Below, in pieces: positions 7,895 to 17,570 of a stretch of 64,000 bases of DNA. Under the pieces are notes generated by a model, which made no database searches, was not told the DNA's origin, and worked only from the letters and a program-made list of their open reading frames with translations. The stretch is from CBDBND01 sp965207985 (lineage in GTDB: Bacteria; Pseudomonadota; Alphaproteobacteria; Rhodospirillales; Rhodospirillaceae): NCBI GenBank assembly GCA_965207985.1, contig CBDBND010000032.1, positions 62,001 through 126,000 of the forward strand, in the 5' to 3' direction. Made by a program: the position numbers and the translations under genes. Position 1 is the stretch's first letter. Each line of letters opens with the position of its first letter.

Positions 7895-9845
7895 TCAAAG
7901 CCGTTCATTGATAACCGAAATTGTTTCGTTAGCGGATTTTCGCAAGAGGGGCAGCAAACCCTTTATATCCTCCACGTCGGTCATGGACTCTTCAATATCT
8001 TTTGCCATGGCGCTCACGCGTGATGCACCGAATTGCGCTGACAATCCTTTTAGTGCATGCGCCGTCCTTTTGGTTTTTGAACTTCGCCCTCTTTAACAAG
8101 TGCGTTTAGCTCGTCAATGTACTTGTCCATGTTCTTTTTGAATATTTTGATCATGGGCTGAAGGGTATCTTTGTCCAATGCTTCCTCTAATGCTTCCAAC
8201 ATGGTGATGTCCAATAGAATATGATCACCATAATTGGAGTCAGCTTCGCCGTCGGATTTGTCAATCTGAGCTTTAGTCGTATTGATAACCCCTTCATTGC
8301 CATCACTGTCCGCGCGTATGTTTTCATCTGTCAGACGCGTCATCTCACTAAATAGGATCGGCCAATTAACGGGTTTGGTGACGACTACGTTTGCGCCGGA
8401 TTCCAAATATCCTTGCCGGTGTTCGCGAATTGCGTCGGCTGTCAGAGCAATGATGGGTCGGGTGGCTATTTGACTTTCCAATTTGCGTATGGCGATCATG
8501 GCCTGCGGCCCATCCATAACGGGCATCTGCATGTCCATCAGGATTATGTCAAAGTCTGCGCTCTCCGCCGCTTTGAGAGCTTCTGCTCCGTCATTGGCCG
8601 TTGTCACGGCGTGCCCGCTGCGTTCAAGCATGGAACGAACCAGCATTTGTGTGGTTTCGTTGTCTTCGGCAAGGAGTACGCGCAAGGTCCGCGTATCATC
8701 TGCTTTGACGTCTCTTTGAACAGGAATATGTTCGACGATTTTCCCAGGATCACCGGAAACGGTCAGGATGGTGAAGATAAAGGTCGAACCTTTGCCAAGT
8801 TCACTGTCGACCACAATAACACCGCCCATGGCCTCCACCAGCTGTTGACAAATGGCGAGGCCCAGACCGGTGCCACCGTATTTACGTGTGGTGCCTACCT
8901 CTGCCTGGGTGAACGGCTGGAACAGGCGGTTCTGATCTTCCGGTGCGATGCCAACACCGGTATCTGCCACCTCAACTCGGAGCGTAATGAACTGGGGAGA
9001 ATTCCTTTGTTGTGAGAGGGAAACCGTGACCCCCCTGTCTCCGTAAACTTGGCAGCATTGCCGATCAAGTTGAGGAGAACTTGACGCAACCGGGTTGGAT
9101 CTCCACGTAAAACATCTTGCGTGTCTTCAGCGACATTGACCGCAAACGTCAGACCCTTTGCCGAAAGCGTCGGTTCAAACAGCTGGCGGACGTCTCTCAC
9201 GACATCTGACAAGCGGAAGTCAACCTCTTCGATATCCAACTCCCCGGCTTCGATTTTGGAAACATCGAGAATGTCGTTGAGCAAGTCCAAAAGAGCATTT
9301 GCAGACCGGTGCAGTGTATTCAGCATATCGTGCTGTTCAGTGCTGACATCGGTTTGATTGAGCAGATCGACCATGCCCAGAACACCGGTCATGGGTGTGC
9401 GTAACTCGTGGCTCATCTTTGCCAGGAACTGTGACTTTGCCACATTGGCTTCTTCAGCCCGTTCACGCTCTTCTTCCAAACGCACAGCAAGTTCGGACAG
9501 TTCTTCCGCCTGCCTGCTAAGCCGGTCGCGGGCAGCTTCCAGTTCCCTCTCCCGTTCCACGCGTTCGGTTACGTCACGAGACAAGGAGAGGACACGATGT
9601 TCGTTTTCACCTTCAACAAGGGGCAAGGATGTTGAAGACGTCTCTAGCCAAATGATGTTCCCGTCTTTGCGCTGCATCCGCCAAAGCACAGGACCCGGTT
9701 CAACCTGTTTACCGGATTCGCGATCCATACGTCGCTTTTCGAGCTTCTCTAAATCTTCTTCATGAGTCATGGACCCACGCGGACTGTCAATCAATTCCTG
9801 TGGTGTATATCCGGTGATTGTTTGAGCAGAAGGAGACGCATAGTT
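7895..9845 (-). pseudogene. PAS hybrid histidine kinase, 3' part (HisKA-HATPase-REC-Hpt), frameshifted
   Basis: The C-terminal part of a large sensory kinase whose 5' part is at 11434-12939; the two are separated by an IS5-type element. Domains in order are the end of a PAS (ASPSAQTITGYTPQEL), a coiled coil, HisKA (MSHELRTPMTG), HATPase (NLIGNAAKFTETGG, then VADTGVGIAPEDQNR and GGTGLGLAICQQ), REC (LRVLLAEDNE, phosphoacceptor in IILMDMQMPVMDG) and Hpt (TAHALKGLSAQFGA). Reading frames break twice. Near 9033, one G is missing in a run of C on the plus strand. Near 8075, one base is missing beside AAAAGG, just before the Hpt phospho-His. Restoring one base at each site gives continuous protein ending at TGA 7895. 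Confidence 0.88.
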
Positions 9846-11433
9846 AGTCGATCCTGAAAGACGCGGAGATTCTCTGTAATAGACTGTTATTGCGGATCAA
9901 TTTTGTTGGCAATGGTGGTTCGGAATCGCCGGATTTTCTATACTGCAAGGCCGGTTCCTTGCAATTTCCGGATCAAAAAATGCGCCCCACATCAGCCGCC
10001 CCACATCAGCCAATGACGTCCCTTCTTTAGATCTCTTCCGCACCGCGCTTGAGAACATTCTCGATCAACGGCACGAACTTTATCGGCTCACCGAGTTGAT
10101 CGATTGGCAGGGTTTTGATGAGGCGTTTGGTGTCTTGTATTGCCCTGACAACGGCTGCCCGGCCAAAGCGACGCGGCTGATGGTGGGGCTTCAATATCTC
10201 AAGCACGTGTATGGTCTGTCCGATGACCAGGTGGTGATGCGCTGGGTGGAGAACCCTTACTGGCAGCATTTTTGCGGCGAGGTGTATTTTCAGCATCACC
10301 CGCCGATTGATCCCAGCAGCATGTCGCGTTTCAGACGGCGCATTGGCCATTCAGGGTGCGAGAAAATTCTGCGGGCCACAGTTGATGCGGGTGTTCGGAG
10401 CAAGACGGTCAAACCCGACGACTTCAAGCGTGTGACGGTGGATACCACGGTGCAGGAGAAGGCGGTGGCCTTTCCCACCGACAGCAAATTGCTGAACCGT
10501 TCGCGTGTGCGTCTTGTCAAGCTGTGCCACACACACGGTGTGGTGTTGCGGCAGAGCTACGCCCGTAAGGGCCCTGAGGCGCTGTTGCGGGCCAACCGTT
10601 ATGGTCACGTCCGGCAGATGAGGCGCATGGGTGGTCAGATTAAGAAGCTCAAGACCTATCTGGGCCGGGTGGTGCGTGACACGGAGCGCAAGATCGCGGG
10701 CCATAAGGGGTTGCAGGCGATTTTTGCCGGGGAGTTGGCGCTGGCCAGGCGGCTGCTCAGTCAACAGAAGATGGATCGCAACAAACTGTATAGCCTGCAT
10801 GCCCCGGAGGTGGAGTGCATCGGCAAGGGCAAGGCCCACAAGCGTTATGAGTTTGGTGTCAAGGCCAGTATTGCAACGACAAACAGGAGCAACTTTATCG
10901 TTGGCGGCATGGCGTTGCCGGGGAATCCCTTTGATGGGCATACATTGCCAACAGCGTTGGAGCAGGTGCGCCGTTTGACAGGCTGTGTGGTTGAAGAAGT
11001 GTTTGTGGATCGTGGCTACCGTGGCCATGGCGAGGAAGCATCAAGGGTGTACATCTCGGGTCAACGGCGTGGCATAAAAACACAACGGCTGAAACGGTCA
11101 CTGAAACGGCGTCAGGCGATTGAACCGGTTATCGGCCATCTGAAATCGGATGGACTGTTGGGACGCAATTACCTCAAGGGTACTGAAGGTGATCGCATGA
11201 ATGTGGCACTGGCCTGTGCCGGCCATAACCTAAGACTGATCCTGAAGCGGCTCAGAATTTATTGCGCCCGCATTTTGGGCGCTACGTTGCTCCGGGACAT
11301 GATCGGATTGCATGGAACGCGTCTTGCGGCGTCAATCATCCGATGGAAGCGACGGATGGCGTGGCAGACTGAACCTAACAGCACACATCTAACGCTCGTA
11401 GTGGTATGAAAAACGGGTTCTTCAGGATCGACT
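9846..11433 (+). mobile_element. IS5 family insertion sequence, 1588 bp, inside the hybrid kinase gene
   Basis: Terminal inverted repeats are AGTCGATCCTGAA at the left and TTCAGGATCGACT at the right. They are flanked by a 4-bp direct duplication AGTT (9842-9845 and 11434-11437); because the repeat and target overlap in sequence, a 6-bp reading is also possible. Removing the element and one AGTT restores the kinase reading frame across the site (GSDGNIN joined to YASPSAQ). That proves insertion into a once continuous gene. Only one copy is seen in the window. Confidence 0.92.
10096..11409 (+). CDS. IS5 family transposase
   Basis: A transposase of about 437 aa with a Tnp IS5-type N-terminal domain (KATRLMVGLQYLKHVYGLSD, then MSRFRRRIG) and DDE residues visible in VTVDTTVQE, VEEVFVDRGYRGHG and RRQAIEPVIGHL. 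The coordinates begin at a TTG codon. Family-like N-terminal sequence continues upstream in the same frame (LDLFRTALENILDQRHELYR, from about 10027) without an ATG. The only suitable start, ATG 9980 (MRPTSAAPHQPMTSLL), is in another frame and stops at 10030. So the gene either carries a frameshift near 10025 and is inactive, or uses a non-ATG start or programmed frameshift. Confidence 0.85.
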   Translation: MIDWQGFDEAFGVLYCPDNGCPAKATRLMVGLQYLKHVYGLSDDQVVMRWVENPYWQHFCGEVYFQHHPPIDPSSMSRFRRRIGHSGCEKILRATVDAGVRSKTVKPDDFKRVTVDTTVQEKAVAFPTDSKLLNRSRVRLVKLCHTHGVVLRQSYARKGPEALLRANRYGHVRQMRRMGGQIKKLKTYLGRVVRDTERKIAGHKGLQAIFAGELALARRLLSQQKMDRNKLYSLHAPEVECIGKGKAHKRYEFGVKASIATTNRSNFIVGGMALPGNPFDGHTLPTALEQVRRLTGCVVEEVFVDRGYRGHGEEASRVYISGQRRGIKTQRLKRSLKRRQAIEPVIGHLKSDGLLGRNYLKGTEGDRMNVALACAGHNLRLILKRLRIYCARILGATLLRDMIGLHGTRLAASIIRWKRRMAWQTEPNSTHLTLVVV

Positions 11434-12939
11434 AGTTAATGTTTCCGTCTGATCCCCGAATGGTGATGAGGTCGGTCGCGTTTTCCGCAACAACACGGAA
11501 TCGCTCCTCACTTTCTTTAAGAGCTTCTTCGGAGCGGTGTTGATCGGTGATGTCGACGACCGTGTTTTGCAATGCGGGTTCCCCGTCCCACTCGACGCGC
11601 CGGCTGACCACTTGTGTCCAAATTTGATTGCCGTTGCGGTCGACCATCTTGCCGAGGATGGGTTTACCGTCGAGTTGACCGGCAATCCCGCTTTCCCAGA
11701 ACGCGTCGGCCCGATCCTTAAAGTCAGGGGTTAAGAATTCCAGAAGCGAATCCACGTCTGACATTTCGTCTGCACTTTTGTAACCCACCATGCGCGCATA
11801 GGCGTCGTTGATGAAGACCGGTTTGAACTTCTGGTGGATCACCAAACCTTGAATCGACCCTTCAATGAGATCACGGAACTTCTTTTCACTCTGAACAACA
11901 GCCTCTTCGGCTTCTCTTTGTGCCGTAATGTCGAAAGCGACACCGCGATAACCCTGAAGACGGTCATTCTCATCTAGAATAGGAGTGCCGCTTAATTGCT
12001 ACCAAACGATGGACCCGTCCTTCCGGTACCCGGGAATTTCTAGTCCTTTGAACCCTTCTTTTTGCGCCATGAGGCGAACGAAGCGGGAGCGGATGTTACG
12101 CGCCTCTTCTCCCATGTAATCCAAAGGGCTACGTCCAATCACCTCTTGTGGCGGGTATCCCAAAACCGCTTCGACACGTTCCGACACAAAAGTAAAAACA
12201 CCACGGCGGTCGAACTCCCAGATGTATTCACCGGCAGCGGTAGCAACGTCCTCAAAGAGCTCCTTACTTTCCTCAAGCTCTCTTTCGATCCGCTTTTGCT
12301 CGGAAATATCAAGAATGAAACCGATGGTCCTTTCGGGCTGGCCCTGAGCATCGGTATATAAATTTGCTCTCAATTGAATCCAGATAAACTTGCCTTCCCC
12401 CTGCCGGAGCCGCACTTCCGTGTCGACGGGCGCATTTTCCACTCTCATGGTCTGCATCATCGTTTCAAAAGAAGCGAGGTCATCGGGATGAACCAAAGAA
12501 TTAAAGGTGTAGAGATCGGGAACGAACGACCGGTTGAACCCAAGGATGTCATACATGCGCGACGACCATTCGACTGTTTTGTTCTTCCAGTGGAATTCAA
12601 AATAGCCGGCTTGTGATGCTTGCAGAGCAAGTTCCAGTTTTTCTTTGTTGGATTCGATTTCCAGGGCGGCCGTTTTCTGGTCTGTAATGTCGATGATAAA
12701 ACCGACACTACGCTGAGGTTCACCATCTTCATTTCGCTGAACCATGGCCCTCATCTGCACCCAGATCCAACGGCCGTTACCGTGTTTTACCCGACATTCT
12801 GTATCTAGGTCCGCTTCCAAATTTCTGAAAGCTGTCGTGTCCTTTTTGAATTGGTCTTGATCATCGGGATGAACCAGAGCGGCGAATGTCTGAAGATCGG
12901 GCTCGAAGGCGGGGTCGGTAATCCCGAGTATTTCTCTTA
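11434..12939 (-). pseudogene. PAS hybrid histidine kinase, 5' part (PAS repeats), truncated and nonsense-mutated
   Basis: The sensory half of the kinase completed at 7895-9845. Four PAS/PAC units are visible on the minus strand, each ending in a coiled linker after a D-I-T/S signature (DITDQKTAALE, DISEQKRIERE, DITAQREAEEA, DITDQHRSEEA), and a fifth begins (NATDLITIRGSDGNIN). The gene has no start: IS copy 2 cuts it at 12939. A TAG at 11999-12001 replaces the second Trp expected in the PAS motif WWxLSG, and the frame resumes directly with QLSGTPILDEND. This is a true base substitution rather than a homopolymer indel. Confidence 0.88.
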
Positions 12940-13870
12940 GAGCCTGACCGAAAAAGAATTGAGTGGAATCAGTCCCTTGTGATTCCCTTGTTGTGTTCGC
13001 CAGCAAGGAGGATAACAAGATGTGGACTGACGCCACTCGTGAGAAATATGAGCGCGAGGCGCACCGCTACGCAAGCGATCTGAGCGATACCGAATGGTGC
13101 GTGATCGAACCCCATATGCCGCCCGCAAGGGCTCTGGGCCGCCCGCGCAAGACGGATATGCGGGAAGTGATGACCGCGATCCTGTACATGGCCCGCAGCG
13201 GCTGCCAGTGGCGCATGCTGCCCGGCGAGTTTCCGCCGCGCAGCTCGGTTCAGTACTATTTCTACAAGTGGCGCGACGACGGGACGTGGCAGGAGGTCAA
13301 CCGGGCGCTTCTGGCGCGCACCCGCGAGGCCGAGGGGCGGGCCGCTGCCGCGACTGCCGGGGTGATCGACAGCCAGTCGGTGAAGACCACGGAAAGCGGA
13401 GGTCCGCGCGGGTTTGACGCGGGTAAGAAGGTGATGGGCCGCAAGCGCCATATCGTGGTGGACACTGGCGGGCGGTTGCTCGGTGCCGTGGTCCACGAGG
13501 CTGACATCCAGGATCGCGACGGTGCGCCGTCGCTGCTCGCCGAGGTGGGGGCGTGGTTTCCCGGGGTCGGCCATATCTTCGCCGACGGCGCTTACGCCGG
13601 CCCTAAGCTGGCCGGGGCGCTGAAGAAGATCGGCGACTGGGCGCTGGAGATCGTCAGGCGCAACGACAAGGCGGACGGCTTCGTTGCGCTGCCGCGCCGT
13701 TGGGTGGTCGAACGCACCTTCGCATGGTTCGGGCGCAGCCGCCGCCTTGCGAAGGACTTCAAGGCGACCGTCGAGAGCGCCCTTGCCTGGCTCCTGATCG
13801 CCAGCATCCAAGTCTTCATCCGTAGACTAGCAAGGTTATGAAAATAAACGATTCTTTTCCGGCCAGACTC
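12940..13870 (+). mobile_element. IS5 family (IS1031-type) insertion sequence, copy 2, 931 bp
   Basis: A complete copy with the same ends as copy 1 but inverted relative to it. It is flanked by TTA on both sides (12937-12939 and 13871-13873), the 3-bp TNA duplication expected of this subgroup. However, the flanking genes do not rejoin: the left side is the hybrid kinase on the minus strand and the right side is a glycine-zipper gene on the plus strand. Either the insertion lay between two genes whose ends were then lost, or the matching trinucleotides are coincidental. Confidence 0.93.
13020..13841 (+). CDS. IS5 family transposase (IS1031 subgroup), copy 2
   Basis: A 273-aa protein identical to the copy 1 transposase. 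It has the same DDE residues (VIDSQSVKT, FADGAYAG, VVERTFAWFG) and the same strong Shine-Dalgarno AAGGAGG ahead of MWTDATREK. The open reading frame is intact. Complete identity of the two full copies indicates recent transposition or gene conversion. Confidence 0.95.
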   Translation: MWTDATREKYEREAHRYASDLSDTEWCVIEPHMPPARALGRPRKTDMREVMTAILYMARSGCQWRMLPGEFPPRSSVQYYFYKWRDDGTWQEVNRALLARTREAEGRAAAATAGVIDSQSVKTTESGGPRGFDAGKKVMGRKRHIVVDTGGRLLGAVVHEADIQDRDGAPSLLAEVGAWFPGVGHIFADGAYAGPKLAGALKKIGDWALEIVRRNDKADGFVALPRRWVVERTFAWFGRSRRLAKDFKATVESALAWLLIASIQVFIRRLARL

Positions 13871-14217
13871 TTAATCGCGGCGACAGTTCCGGTTATGACC
13901 CCAGCAATCCAAACGCGGTCGTAACCGAACCATCGGCGCAAAAGTCCGGTTCGGGCGCTGAACCATTGGTGGGCGCGGCGAAGGGCGCCGTGGCAGGCGC
14001 GATTATCGGTGAAGTTGTCGATGACAGTGCAGGCAAGGGAGCTGCCGTCGGTGCCACGTTAGGTTTCCTTAGAGGCAGTTCAGACCGCCGGCGGGAACGC
14101 CGGGAAGCACAACAACGGCAAGAACAACAACAAGCGGCCGCGATAAACAATGCACGTGACAACGACAACCGCGCCTTTGGCGCATGCATGACGGCGCGTG
14201 ACTATACGGTTCAATAA
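13871..14217 (+). pseudogene. Glycine-zipper domain protein, N-terminus lost at an IS
   Basis: An open frame runs from the IS edge to TAA 14215-14217. It encodes a short polar stretch, then two glycine-zipper helices (GAAKGAVAGAIIGEVVDD and GKGAAVGATLGFLRG), and a Gln/Arg-rich tail (RRRERREAQQRQEQQQA) with a C-terminal CMTARDYTVQ motif. Glycine-zipper proteins with this CM-x-x-R-G/D-Y-x-V ending are usually outer-membrane lipoproteins or envelope proteins. The signal peptide that would decide this is missing. Met 13966 could in principle restart translation, but would give an unexported fragment. Confidence 0.75.
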
Positions 14218-14249
14218 AGCGGGTAGGCTCCGATATCTGTCCGGGCTGA

Positions 14250-15449
14250 CTAACTCTTCCAAGCGCCAAAGCAGAACCAGTTGATGCCGATGGCAAACCG
14301 GCCGGTGTTTTCGTCCGCCTGGCCGGTTTGATTATCGACGGACTTCAGCACCGCCTCTTCACCGAAGAAACCAAGACTGGGAATGATGTAGAAGAAGAAC
14401 TTGTCCTTCTCAAAACCGGCCGTTGTACACACCTCTTCCGCATTCATGTCTCTGAACGCTTTGTAGAAGGGCTCTTTGTTGTAATAGGAATCCCAATCCA
14501 AATAGAAACTGTCATAGGGCTCCAGCATGTCATTGGTCGGGAGCTCCATATGCAGCATGAGGCCGCCCGGCTTAAGAAGTCGGTGCGCTTCCTTAAAGAC
14601 ATTGCGAATGCCCTTGCCCGGCACTTCGTGCAGAAACATGGACGAAAAGATCATGTCGAAGGATGCGTCCTCGAAATCGACGTTCTCCGCGCTTTGCTGA
14701 TGGAAGTGAACGGTTTGCCCGAGCGATTGGGCCCGGGCGTGGCCGTACCGCAGCACCGGCGCACCGACATCGACCGCATGCACCTCCGCGTCCGGATAGG
14801 CGCGCGCCCAAGGCACGGTGTTGTGCCCTACGGTGCATCCAAGGTCGAGAATCCGCTTAGGATTGAAATCAGGAAATTTGGTACGGAAGAACAAGGAAAT
14901 CGTTCTGCCGATGTCGTCCAATTCATCCCCGAACAGCCCCATGCTGAAGACGGAAATGCCGTTGTCATACAAGGCGCCTTGGATCACGTCGTTCGGACCG
15001 TACTCGGTTTCGTAGTTGCCGGACATGAGATGCACGTCCAACCCTGAGACGTAGCGCGGCACATCAAATGCTGGATCAATTTCAACAGTCCCTTGAGCCC
15101 CGCCGGAGGGCTTGGACAACTCTTGCGCGGTACGATTCAACCGTTCGAAGTTTCTCTCGAGCGTGGGCAAAACGGAACGGAACGCCATTTCCTGGGCATT
15201 GCACCTGAGACTCGAATAAAACTTGAAAAGGGTTTCATCCTTAAGCGCCTTGTGAACTTCCGGGCCGTCCTTCGGCTTGCGTGCGTTGCGTTTTTCAAAG
15301 TCCGGTTCGACCTTGCGGTCATAGACGGTCTTCATACCGCCAGCCACATCGTGCAGCACATAGGTCCGCATGCCTTGCATGAAGGTCTGCCGCGCGTATT
15401 CATCGCGGGTTGGTTCAACGCGCATTCCGTGCCGCACATAGTCGGTCAT
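14250..15449 (-). CDS. Class I SAM-dependent methyltransferase, two-domain
   Basis: A 399-aa protein. The N-terminal 190 or so residues form a helical domain rich in charged residues. The SAM domain follows: motif I RILDLGCTVGHNTVPWARAY, ribose-binding HAVDVGAP, motif IV FDMIFSSMFLHEV, then HRLLKPGGLMLHMEL. The start at 15449 has GGAGG 6 nt upstream; the upstream extension to 15509 does not look coding. It shares the general plan of the methyltransferase at 1618. It lies 129 nt after the hydrolase-fold gene at 15579 on the same strand, at the distal end of the lptF-lptG-hydroxylase-acyltransferase run, so a lipid substrate is plausible but unproven. Confidence 0.86.
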   Translation of the reverse strand: MTDYVRHGMRVEPTRDEYARQTFMQGMRTYVLHDVAGGMKTVYDRKVEPDFEKRNARKPKDGPEVHKALKDETLFKFYSSLRCNAQEMAFRSVLPTLERNFERLNRTAQELSKPSGGAQGTVEIDPAFDVPRYVSGLDVHLMSGNYETEYGPNDVIQGALYDNGISVFSMGLFGDELDDIGRTISLFFRTKFPDFNPKRILDLGCTVGHNTVPWARAYPDAEVHAVDVGAPVLRYGHARAQSLGQTVHFHQQSAENVDFEDASFDMIFSSMFLHEVPGKGIRNVFKEAHRLLKPGGLMLHMELPTNDMLEPYDSFYLDWDSYYNKEPFYKAFRDMNAEEVCTTAGFEKDKFFFYIIPSLGFFGEEAVLKSVDNQTGQADENTGRFAIGINWFCFGAWKS

Positions 15450-15578
15450 GAGGGACCTCCAAACAGTGACATTTGGGTGACTGTGGCGGTTACGATACCG
15501 GCTTGGCAAAGCAATGAAAATGCCTGTGAGTCCAATAGCCGGCCGTTAACCGCCGGGCCGGATTGCTGATCTTTGACC

Positions 15579-16379
15579 TCACGGATTGTCGACAAAGTCG
15601 CGGACCAGGGCAGCAAATTCAGCCGGGGCTTCGTGTAAGAAGCCGTGACGCCAGTCCATCCTCTCCCCGTACCTCCCGTTGGTCAGCACATCGCTGAGGC
15701 GGCGTGTCGGTTCCGTGATTTCGTTGTTGATGTTGACCACCATGAGCGGTGGCTTGAGCTCGTCCAACCGGTCGCGATACCGGTAGGCAAAGGCTGCGCG
15801 TGGCCCCCAGGGCTTACGCTCCCCGGCGCGGATATGATCCGGATAAACCTTCATTCGCAACTCATTGGTTGGAAAGCCGGTGACCTGGCGCCACAGCTTG
15901 AGAAGATGGGAGCCGTCTTCAACGGGCTCGATCACACTGCCTAAGGTGGCGCGCATGTGATCAGCCTCTTCCTGGGTGTAGTCGGGCGCTGAAATAAGCG
16001 CGACGTGGGCCACGCGATCTGGATGGTCCAATGCCGTCTGAAAGGCGATTTTGGATCCCGTGCCATAGCCGATGAGATCGACCGTTTCGAACCCAAGTTC
16101 ATCAAGCAGGTATGTCACCCCTTTTGCATAGGTCTCGATGTCGGGCGCCTCGTCGGGACCATCGGACATGCCGTAGCCCGGCGTGTCCGGCGCTACGGCG
16201 ATACGATCGGTGCCGATCTCGGTAAGAAACTGTTCGTAAACAATGCCGGAGAGCGGGCTCAAATGAATACACACCATTGGCCGTGCAGTGGGAGTGTCCG
16301 GCTCCGCCATGCGCACATGCATCTGACCGAACAGACCATTGACATAGGAGCGGCGGACAATAATGGGCGGCTGAGTCAT
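15579..16379 (-). CDS. Alpha/beta-hydrolase fold protein lacking the nucleophile Ser
   Basis: A 266-aa Abhydrolase_1-type protein without a signal peptide. Fold landmarks are MVCIHLSPLSG (oxyanion region), APDTPGYGMSDGP after strand 4, the nucleophile elbow, and a C-terminal DWRHGFLHEAP that could carry the His. At the elbow, residues 104-108 read GYGTG, so residue 106 is Gly instead of Ser, Asp or Cys. Classical ester hydrolysis is therefore unlikely. I start it at 16379 (MTQPPIIVRR) because the upstream extension overlaps the acyltransferase gene, whose stop is 14 nt away. It is co-directional with the ceramide-locus genes upstream. Three other genes in this window share the defect. Confidence 0.85.
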   Translation of the reverse strand: MTQPPIIVRRSYVNGLFGQMHVRMAEPDTPTARPMVCIHLSPLSGIVYEQFLTEIGTDRIAVAPDTPGYGMSDGPDEAPDIETYAKGVTYLLDELGFETVDLIGYGTGSKIAFQTALDHPDRVAHVALISAPDYTQEEADHMRATLGSVIEPVEDGSHLLKLWRQVTGFPTNELRMKVYPDHIRAGERKPWGPRAAFAYRYRDRLDELKPPLMVVNINNEITEPTRRLSDVLTNGRYGERMDWRHGFLHEAPAEFAALVRDFVDNP

Positions 16380-16393
16380 ACCCCAAGTATGAC

Positions 16394-17548
16394 TTAGCTG
16401 ATCGCCTTTTCGTACACCCGATAGGTCTTGTAGATGCGTCCGCCGATACTTTCGATGGAATGCCTGGTGGGTTCGTTGTCCTCCAACACCCAACTCATCT
16501 CGCAAATGGGCATGTTGAGCTTGAGGGACTCGCGGCGAATGGAGCCGATGACCAGCAGCGCCAATACGGAGCCCAAGGATTTCTGCTTGAAACGGGGCGC
16601 CACCCCCATCAGCGGCACCCGGGTGCGGGACGACCAGGACCGCCGGGTGTACAGCCGCCACGCCAGCCTGGCCCAGCCTTTGGGGGACGGCCGGCCGCCG
16701 AGATCGGCGATCATCTCGTTAAGGTCAGGCAGCGCCACGGCAAAGGCTGCGGGTTCATTTTCGTAGTAGGCAAACCACACCAGCTCAGGAATCAGAATTA
16801 GTTTGAATGCCTTTGCCATGTGCTGGGCATCTTCTTCCGTGAGCGGCACATAACCCCAGTTGTCGGCCCAAGCAGCATTGAACAGGTCCACTAGGATGCG
16901 GATGTCTTCGTCGTAGGCCTTGGGATCGAGATGGCGGAAGGAAAGTTCCGGATTGCGGTCAACGGAACGCTGCAACAACTTGAGATGTTTGTACGGCAAT
17001 GCCGTATCCATGGGCGTGAGATAGGCATAAAGGTCACGGGCTTTTTCAAATCCGGCATTTTCCACAAGCGTCTGATAGTAAGGCGGAGCGTGACCCATCA
17101 TCATGCGCGGCGGACTTTCCGAGCCTTCGATGAGCAGGCCGGTCTCCTCATTGATGTTGAGGGTGAACGGGCCGCGCACCTGGGTCATGCCTTTTTCTTT
17201 CAGCCACCCTTGGGCGGTCTGAAATAAAGCGTCGGCCACGGGCTGTTCATCAACGCTTTCGAAAAATCCGAAAAAGCCGGTGCTGTCATTGCGCAACTGT
17301 AAATGCCTTTGGTCGATTTGCGCCGAGATGCGGCCCAAGGGTGCGCCGTTGCGCTCGGCTATAAACAGCTGAACTTCGCCATGCCCAAACCATGGATTTT
17401 TTTTGGGATTAAGCTGGTCACGCACCATCATTTCCAAGGGCTCGACCCAGACCGGATTGTCGCCTTGGCAAACGGCCGGCATAGACAGAAAGGCGTTCAT
17501 GTCGGCGCGGCTTGCAACCGGCCGGACGGAGATAACGGACTCTGTCAT
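16394..17548 (-). CDS. bcerS: GNAT-fold N-acyltransferase of the YghO type, candidate bacterial ceramide synthase
   Basis: A 384-aa protein of the YghO-like GNAT family. Features are FIAERNGAPLGRISAQID near the N-terminus, RGPFTLNINEETGLLIEG in the middle and a C-terminal acyltransferase half (LVWFAYYENEPAAFAVALPD, then LMGVAPRFKQKSLGSVLA). As I recall, the Caulobacter ceramide synthase bCerS is a protein of this type encoded in the same gene set as Spt, CerR, AcpR and AasR. That synteny is the main reason for this call. The role would be N-acylation of the long-chain base at the inner membrane. The start at 17548 lies 22 nt after the hydroxylase stop; no clear Shine-Dalgarno is visible. It could instead be a different YghO-family enzyme. 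Confidence 0.72.
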   Translation of the reverse strand: MTESVISVRPVASRADMNAFLSMPAVCQGDNPVWVEPLEMMVRDQLNPKKNPWFGHGEVQLFIAERNGAPLGRISAQIDQRHLQLRNDSTGFFGFFESVDEQPVADALFQTAQGWLKEKGMTQVRGPFTLNINEETGLLIEGSESPPRMMMGHAPPYYQTLVENAGFEKARDLYAYLTPMDTALPYKHLKLLQRSVDRNPELSFRHLDPKAYDEDIRILVDLFNAAWADNWGYVPLTEEDAQHMAKAFKLILIPELVWFAYYENEPAAFAVALPDLNEMIADLGGRPSPKGWARLAWRLYTRRSWSSRTRVPLMGVAPRFKQKSLGSVLALLVIGSIRRESLKLNMPICEMSWVLEDNEPTRHSIESIGGRIYKTYRVYEKAIS

Positions 17549-17570
17549 GGGGAACGTGCGGGACCGGCCG

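Noticed and set aside
5238..13870. A composite transposon formed by the two inverted 931-bp IS copies
   Set aside because: The outer flanks are both TTA, but the genes on the outer sides do not rejoin into one gene and the inner content (decayed kinase, REC, aminotransferase) is not typical cargo. Rearrangement is at least as likely.
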